From NCBI GenBank assembly GCA_026387665.1, contig JAPLLG010000007.1:496001-560000 (forward strand): a stretch of DNA of 64,000 nucleotides, given 5' to 3'. The notes under the pieces were generated by a model, which was not told the origin of the DNA, ran no database searches, and worked only from the letters and a program-made list of their open reading frames with translations. Both the position numbers and the translations under genes were made by a program. Positions within the stretch are counted from its first letter, which is position 1; the number at the start of each line of letters is the position of its first letter. This document shows, piece by piece, positions 61,255-64,000 of the stretch. Origin of the DNA: Nitrospirota bacterium (GTDB lineage Bacteria > Nitrospirota > Nitrospiria > Nitrospirales > Nitrospiraceae).

Positions 61255-62058
61255 CTAGCGAAGACTCAGCACATCCATCATGTCGTATAGGCCAGGAGGC
61301 TGCTGAACCACCCACCTGGCAGCTCGCAAGGCGCCCCCCGCGAAGGTATCACGGCTGCTCGCTCGATGCGTGACCTCAATGCGCTCGCCCATCCCGCCAA
61401 AGAGAATCGTATGGTCGCCGACGATGTCGCCGGCACGAATCGTTTGAATCCCGATCTCGCCTTTTTTCCGTTCCCCGATGAGACCTTTTCTGGCATAGAC
61501 GCCGACCTGGTCCAAATCGCGATTCACGGCTTCCGCCAAGACCTCCGCAATCTTGAGCGCCGTCCCGCTCGGCGCATCTTTCTTGAGCCGATGATGGGCT
61601 TCGATCACCTCGATGTCGTATTCGTCCCCCAAGGTTTTCGCCATCTCGCTGATGACCTTGTAGATCAGATTGACGCCCACGCTCATATTGGGAGACATCA
61701 CGCAGGGTACTTGGCTGACAAGCGACTTCACCTCTTCGAGCTGGGCAGGAGAAAACCCCGTCGTGCCGATCACCATCGCCCGCCGATGTTGCGCCGCCAC
61801 GCGCAGGTGATTCAAGGTCGCTTCAGGAGAGGAAAAATCGACGACGACTTCGCCGCGAGCAAGCAACGCCGCGAGATCGTCGGTAATCGGAACGCCCGCG
61901 CGCCCGCAGCCAGCCGTCTCCCCGGCATCGGCGCCCAACGCGCCATGGCCCTTCCCTTCGATCGCACCGGCCAGAGTCAGGACGGTCGAGTCTTTGATCA
62001 GCGCCACCAGCCGACAGCCCATCCGACCGGCAGCCCCTGCAACAATCACATTGGTCAT
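61255..62058 (-). CDS. dapB: 4-hydroxy-tetrahydrodipicolinate reductase DapB
   Basis: DapB reduces the dapA product to tetrahydrodipicolinate with NAD(P)H. The 267-residue protein has VIVAGAAGRMGCRLVALIKD, the VVDFSSPEATLNHL region, VIGTTGFSPAQLEEV, SPNMSVGVNLIYKVI, and the catalytic EAHHRLKKDAPSGTALKIAE. Motifs and length are standard. It follows dapA by 30 bases in the lysine operon. Confidence 0.97.
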   Translation of the reverse strand: MTNVIVAGAAGRMGCRLVALIKDSTVLTLAGAIEGKGHGALGADAGETAGCGRAGVPITDDLAALLARGEVVVDFSSPEATLNHLRVAAQHRRAMVIGTTGFSPAQLEEVKSLVSQVPCVMSPNMSVGVNLIYKVISEMAKTLGDEYDIEVIEAHHRLKKDAPSGTALKIAEVLAEAVNRDLDQVGVYARKGLIGERKKGEIGIQTIRAGDIVGDHTILFGGMGERIEVTHRASSRDTFAGGALRAARWVVQQPPGLYDMMDVLSLR

Positions 62059-62088
62059 AGCATCATCACCTGTACCGGAGGATCCCGG

Positions 62089-62961
62089 CTAAATAAGGCC
62101 TGCGTCCTTTAAGACCCGCGTCAGCTGGTCCTTCGCGTCCGTCGCCATCTCACAGAGCGGCAGCCGCAACTCCGGATCAATCTTCCCCATCATGCCCAAC
62201 GCCGTTTTCACCGGAATCGGATTGGTCTCGTAAAAGAGCGCGGTGAAAAGCGGCGACAGGGCGAAATGAATCCGCCGCGCCTCTTCAACCTGTCCGCTCA
62301 AGAAGGCCTTGACCAATTGCGCCATCTGAAGCGGAACGATGTTTGACGTCACACTGATGACGCCCTTGCCTCCGACCGCCATCATAGGCAGGGTCAGGGC
62401 ATCGTCGCCGGCCAACACGGTCATCCGGTCGCCGCACATATTCGCGATCTCAGAGGCCTGCTGGACCGATCCGCTCCCCTCCTTGATCCCGACAATGCTC
62501 GATAACCCGCAGAGCCTTGCCACAGTGGACGGCAACATGTTCACGCCGGTTCGACCGGGAATGTTATACAACACCTGGGGCAAGTCCACGGATTCCGCAA
62601 TCAACTTGTAATGGCGATACAGCCCTTCCTGGGTCGGCTTGTTGTAGTAGGGCGTGATGATCAAGGCCCCGTCGGCCCCTGCCTCTTTGGCATGCTTCGT
62701 AAGGGATACCGCTTCCGCCGTGCTGTTGGAACCGGTCCCGGCAATCACGGGGACGCGGCGATTGACCACCTCGACGGTCAATTCGACCACCCGATGATGT
62801 TCCTGGTGCGAGAGGGTGGCGGATTCGCCGGTGGTGCCGCAAGGCACGATCCCGTTCGTCCCGTTGGCAATTTGCCATTCGATGAGGTCGCCAAAGGCCC
62901 GTTCGTCAACCTTGCCGTTCCTGAACGGGGTCACGATGGCGATCAATGCACCTGTAAACAT
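62089..62961 (-). CDS. dapA: 4-hydroxy-tetrahydrodipicolinate synthase DapA
   Basis: DapA condenses pyruvate with aspartate semialdehyde, the committed step to diaminopimelate and lysine. The 290-residue protein has IAIVTPFRNGKVDE, VPCGTTGESATLSHQEH, the YNIPGRTGVNM region with the catalytic Tyr, the Schiff-base Lys in SIVGIKEGSGSV, and a conserved C-terminus. It lies between lysA and dapB, all read on the minus strand. Confidence 0.98.
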   Translation of the reverse strand: MFTGALIAIVTPFRNGKVDERAFGDLIEWQIANGTNGIVPCGTTGESATLSHQEHHRVVELTVEVVNRRVPVIAGTGSNSTAEAVSLTKHAKEAGADGALIITPYYNKPTQEGLYRHYKLIAESVDLPQVLYNIPGRTGVNMLPSTVARLCGLSSIVGIKEGSGSVQQASEIANMCGDRMTVLAGDDALTLPMMAVGGKGVISVTSNIVPLQMAQLVKAFLSGQVEEARRIHFALSPLFTALFYETNPIPVKTALGMMGKIDPELRLPLCEMATDAKDQLTRVLKDAGLI

Positions 62962-63000
62962 GCTGGCTCCTTCACAAAGACGCGTCTGCCGCGCCGCTCA

Positions 63001-64000
63001 TCAGTCGAGAAATGCCGGAATCGTTTCGCCTTTGACCAAATCCTCGTAGGTCTCCCTGGTCTTGATGACGTGGATCTCTCCGTCTTTGATCAAGACTTCC
63101 GGCACCCGTGGCCGCGAATTATAGTTAGAGGCCATCACGAAGCCATAGGCGCCGGCGCTCATCACCGCCAGCATATCGCCAGGATTGACCTCCGGGAGCA
63201 ACCTGTCTTTTGCCAGAAAATCGCCCGACTCGCAGACCGGGCCGACGACGTCCACATTATGCTTGGGCCGTTTCATGACCTCTTCCGACAGTGGGCGAAT
63301 CTCGTGATAGGCCCCGTAGAGGCTCGGCCTGATCAGATCGTTCATCGCCGCATCGACGATGATAAACCGTTTCGCTTCGCCGTCCTTCCGATACAGCACC
63401 TTCGTCACGAGAATGCCGGCGTTACCGACGATGACGCGGCCCGGCTCCATGATGAGCGTGACATTCAAATCCTTCAGCAAGGGCGACACGGCATCCGCGA
63501 GGTCCTGCGGCAGCGGCGGCGTTTCGTCCGAATAGGTAATGCCGAGCCCGCCGCCGATATTGACGTACCGGATATTGATGCCCTGTTGTTTCAAGGCTGC
63601 GACCAATGTCACCACCTTCTTCACGGCCTCGACGAAGGGAGTGACTTCGGTCAGTTGCGACCCGATATGTTTATGCACTCCGACGACATCGATGTTGGCG
63701 AGTGACGCGGCCAGCGTGAACTCTTCGAGCGCCCGGTCGGCGGCGATCCCGAACTTGCTCTTCTTGAGGCCGGTCGAAATGTAGGGATGCGTTTTCGGAT
63801 CGATATCGGGATTGATGCGCAGGGCGACCCGCGCCTTGACCCCGACGGACTTCGCCACTTCATTGATCGCCTGCAGCTCAGCCGGAGATTCGACGTTGAA
63901 CATGAGGATATCGGCCCTCAAGGCCTCGCGAATCTCCCCATGGTTCTTGCCGACCCCTGCGAACACGATCTTCGAGGGAGGTACGCCGGCCTTGAGCGCA
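63001..64000 (-). CDS. lysA: Diaminopimelate decarboxylase LysA (N-terminus beyond the window)
   Basis: LysA decarboxylates meso-diaminopimelate to lysine. The visible 332 residues run from KAGVPPSKIVFAGVGKNHGE to the stop and include the PLP-barrel segments RINPDIDPKTHPYISTGLKK, KFGIAADRALEEF, VVGVHKHIGSQL, YVNIGGGLGITYSDETPPLP, MEPGRVIVGNAG, the Cys-bearing VGPVCESGDFLAKDRLLPEV, and AYGFVMASNYNSRPRVPEVL. The start lies outside the window. It is the first visible gene of the lysA-dapA-dapB string. Confidence 0.97.
   Translation of the reverse strand, partial: ALKAGVPPSKIVFAGVGKNHGEIREALRADILMFNVESPAELQAINEVAKSVGVKARVALRINPDIDPKTHPYISTGLKKSKFGIAADRALEEFTLAASLANIDVVGVHKHIGSQLTEVTPFVEAVKKVVTLVAALKQQGINIRYVNIGGGLGITYSDETPPLPQDLADAVSPLLKDLNVTLIMEPGRVIVGNAGILVTKVLYRKDGEAKRFIIVDAAMNDLIRPSLYGAYHEIRPLSEEVMKRPKHNVDVVGPVCESGDFLAKDRLLPEVNPGDMLAVMSAGAYGFVMASNYNSRPRVPEVLIKDGEIHVIKTRETYEDLVKGETIPAFLD

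Noticed and set aside
61119-61373. Plus-strand frame before dapB
   Set aside because: Half of it is antisense to dapB and no motif is visible.
62611-63705. 364-residue plus-strand open frame opposite lysA/dapA
   Set aside because: It spans two well-defined minus-strand genes and their intergenic gap, so it is a GC-rich shadow frame.

Overview
The window is a gene-dense chromosomal segment from a Gram-negative bacterium. LolA, outer-membrane-type and lipoprotein signals are present. It is GC-rich and I judge it most likely a member of Nitrospirota (a Nitrospira-like nitrite oxidiser). That placement is an inference from gene style: the universal-stress/PCP_red fusion next to a SPASM radical SAM protein, DapL-type lysine synthesis, and many palindromic intergenic repeats. 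No rRNA, tRNA, CRISPR array, integrase or transposase was seen.

Layout. 0-8 kb: a HerA-like ATPase, an exported protein, a DUF486 membrane protein, an unusually short UvrA, and the quinone methyltransferase MenG/UbiE. 8-16 kb: a B12-binding radical SAM protein, a 707-residue protein joining two universal-stress domains, a rubredoxin-like knuckle and three PCP_red domains, its coupled radical SAM/SPASM partner, a CopD-like membrane protein, then a ribbon-helix-helix protein and a lone receiver domain. 16-24.5 kb: one long minus-strand operon larC - Ca2+/Na+ exchanger - pdxA - hypothetical - rsmA - ftsK - lolA - 2OG/Fe(II) oxygenase. 25-31 kb: gpsA-larB, two neighbouring genes matching the two halves of cyanobacterial arginine-degrading AgrE/ArgZ, and truD. 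31-40 kb: a metallophosphoesterase pair, a HEAT-repeat protein, lysine-rich micro-ORFs, an MBL-fold hydrolase, an operon of LON domain - ABC ATPase - ABC permease - SirB1-like protein, and an AttH/CrtC-like secreted protein. 40-51 kb: a HigA antitoxin with a beheaded HigB, a BNR-repeat protein, methyltransferase, glutamine amidotransferase, dapL, folK and panC. 51-64 kb: rmuC operon, a PEP-synthase-like enzyme, glycerate kinase, lytic transglycosylase, family 5 uracil-DNA glycosylase, transaldolase, and lysA-dapA-dapB. With dapL these make a nearly complete aminotransferase-route lysine pathway.

The most unusual content is the repeats, which fall into three families. (1) 'Stop-tail palindromes' of about 124 bp sit within a few bases to about 85 bp of a stop codon and keep their pairing through compensatory changes. 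(2) 'Variable-arm hairpins' of about 80-120 bp have a conserved internal core but different outer arms in each copy. Each arm is complementary to its partner, and most mismatches become G-U pairs on the strand set by core orientation, which points to a structured RNA or single-stranded DNA. (3) 'Short-unit inverted arrays' are tandem 9-11-mers facing their own reverse complement. They occur alone (about 85-110 bp) or bracketing a four-helix-bundle (S23/IVS-type) gene, an architecture like that of 23S rRNA intervening sequences but placed between protein genes. Families 2 and 3 are my candidates for an undescribed system. I could run no database searches, so all family assignments rest on motif recognition.
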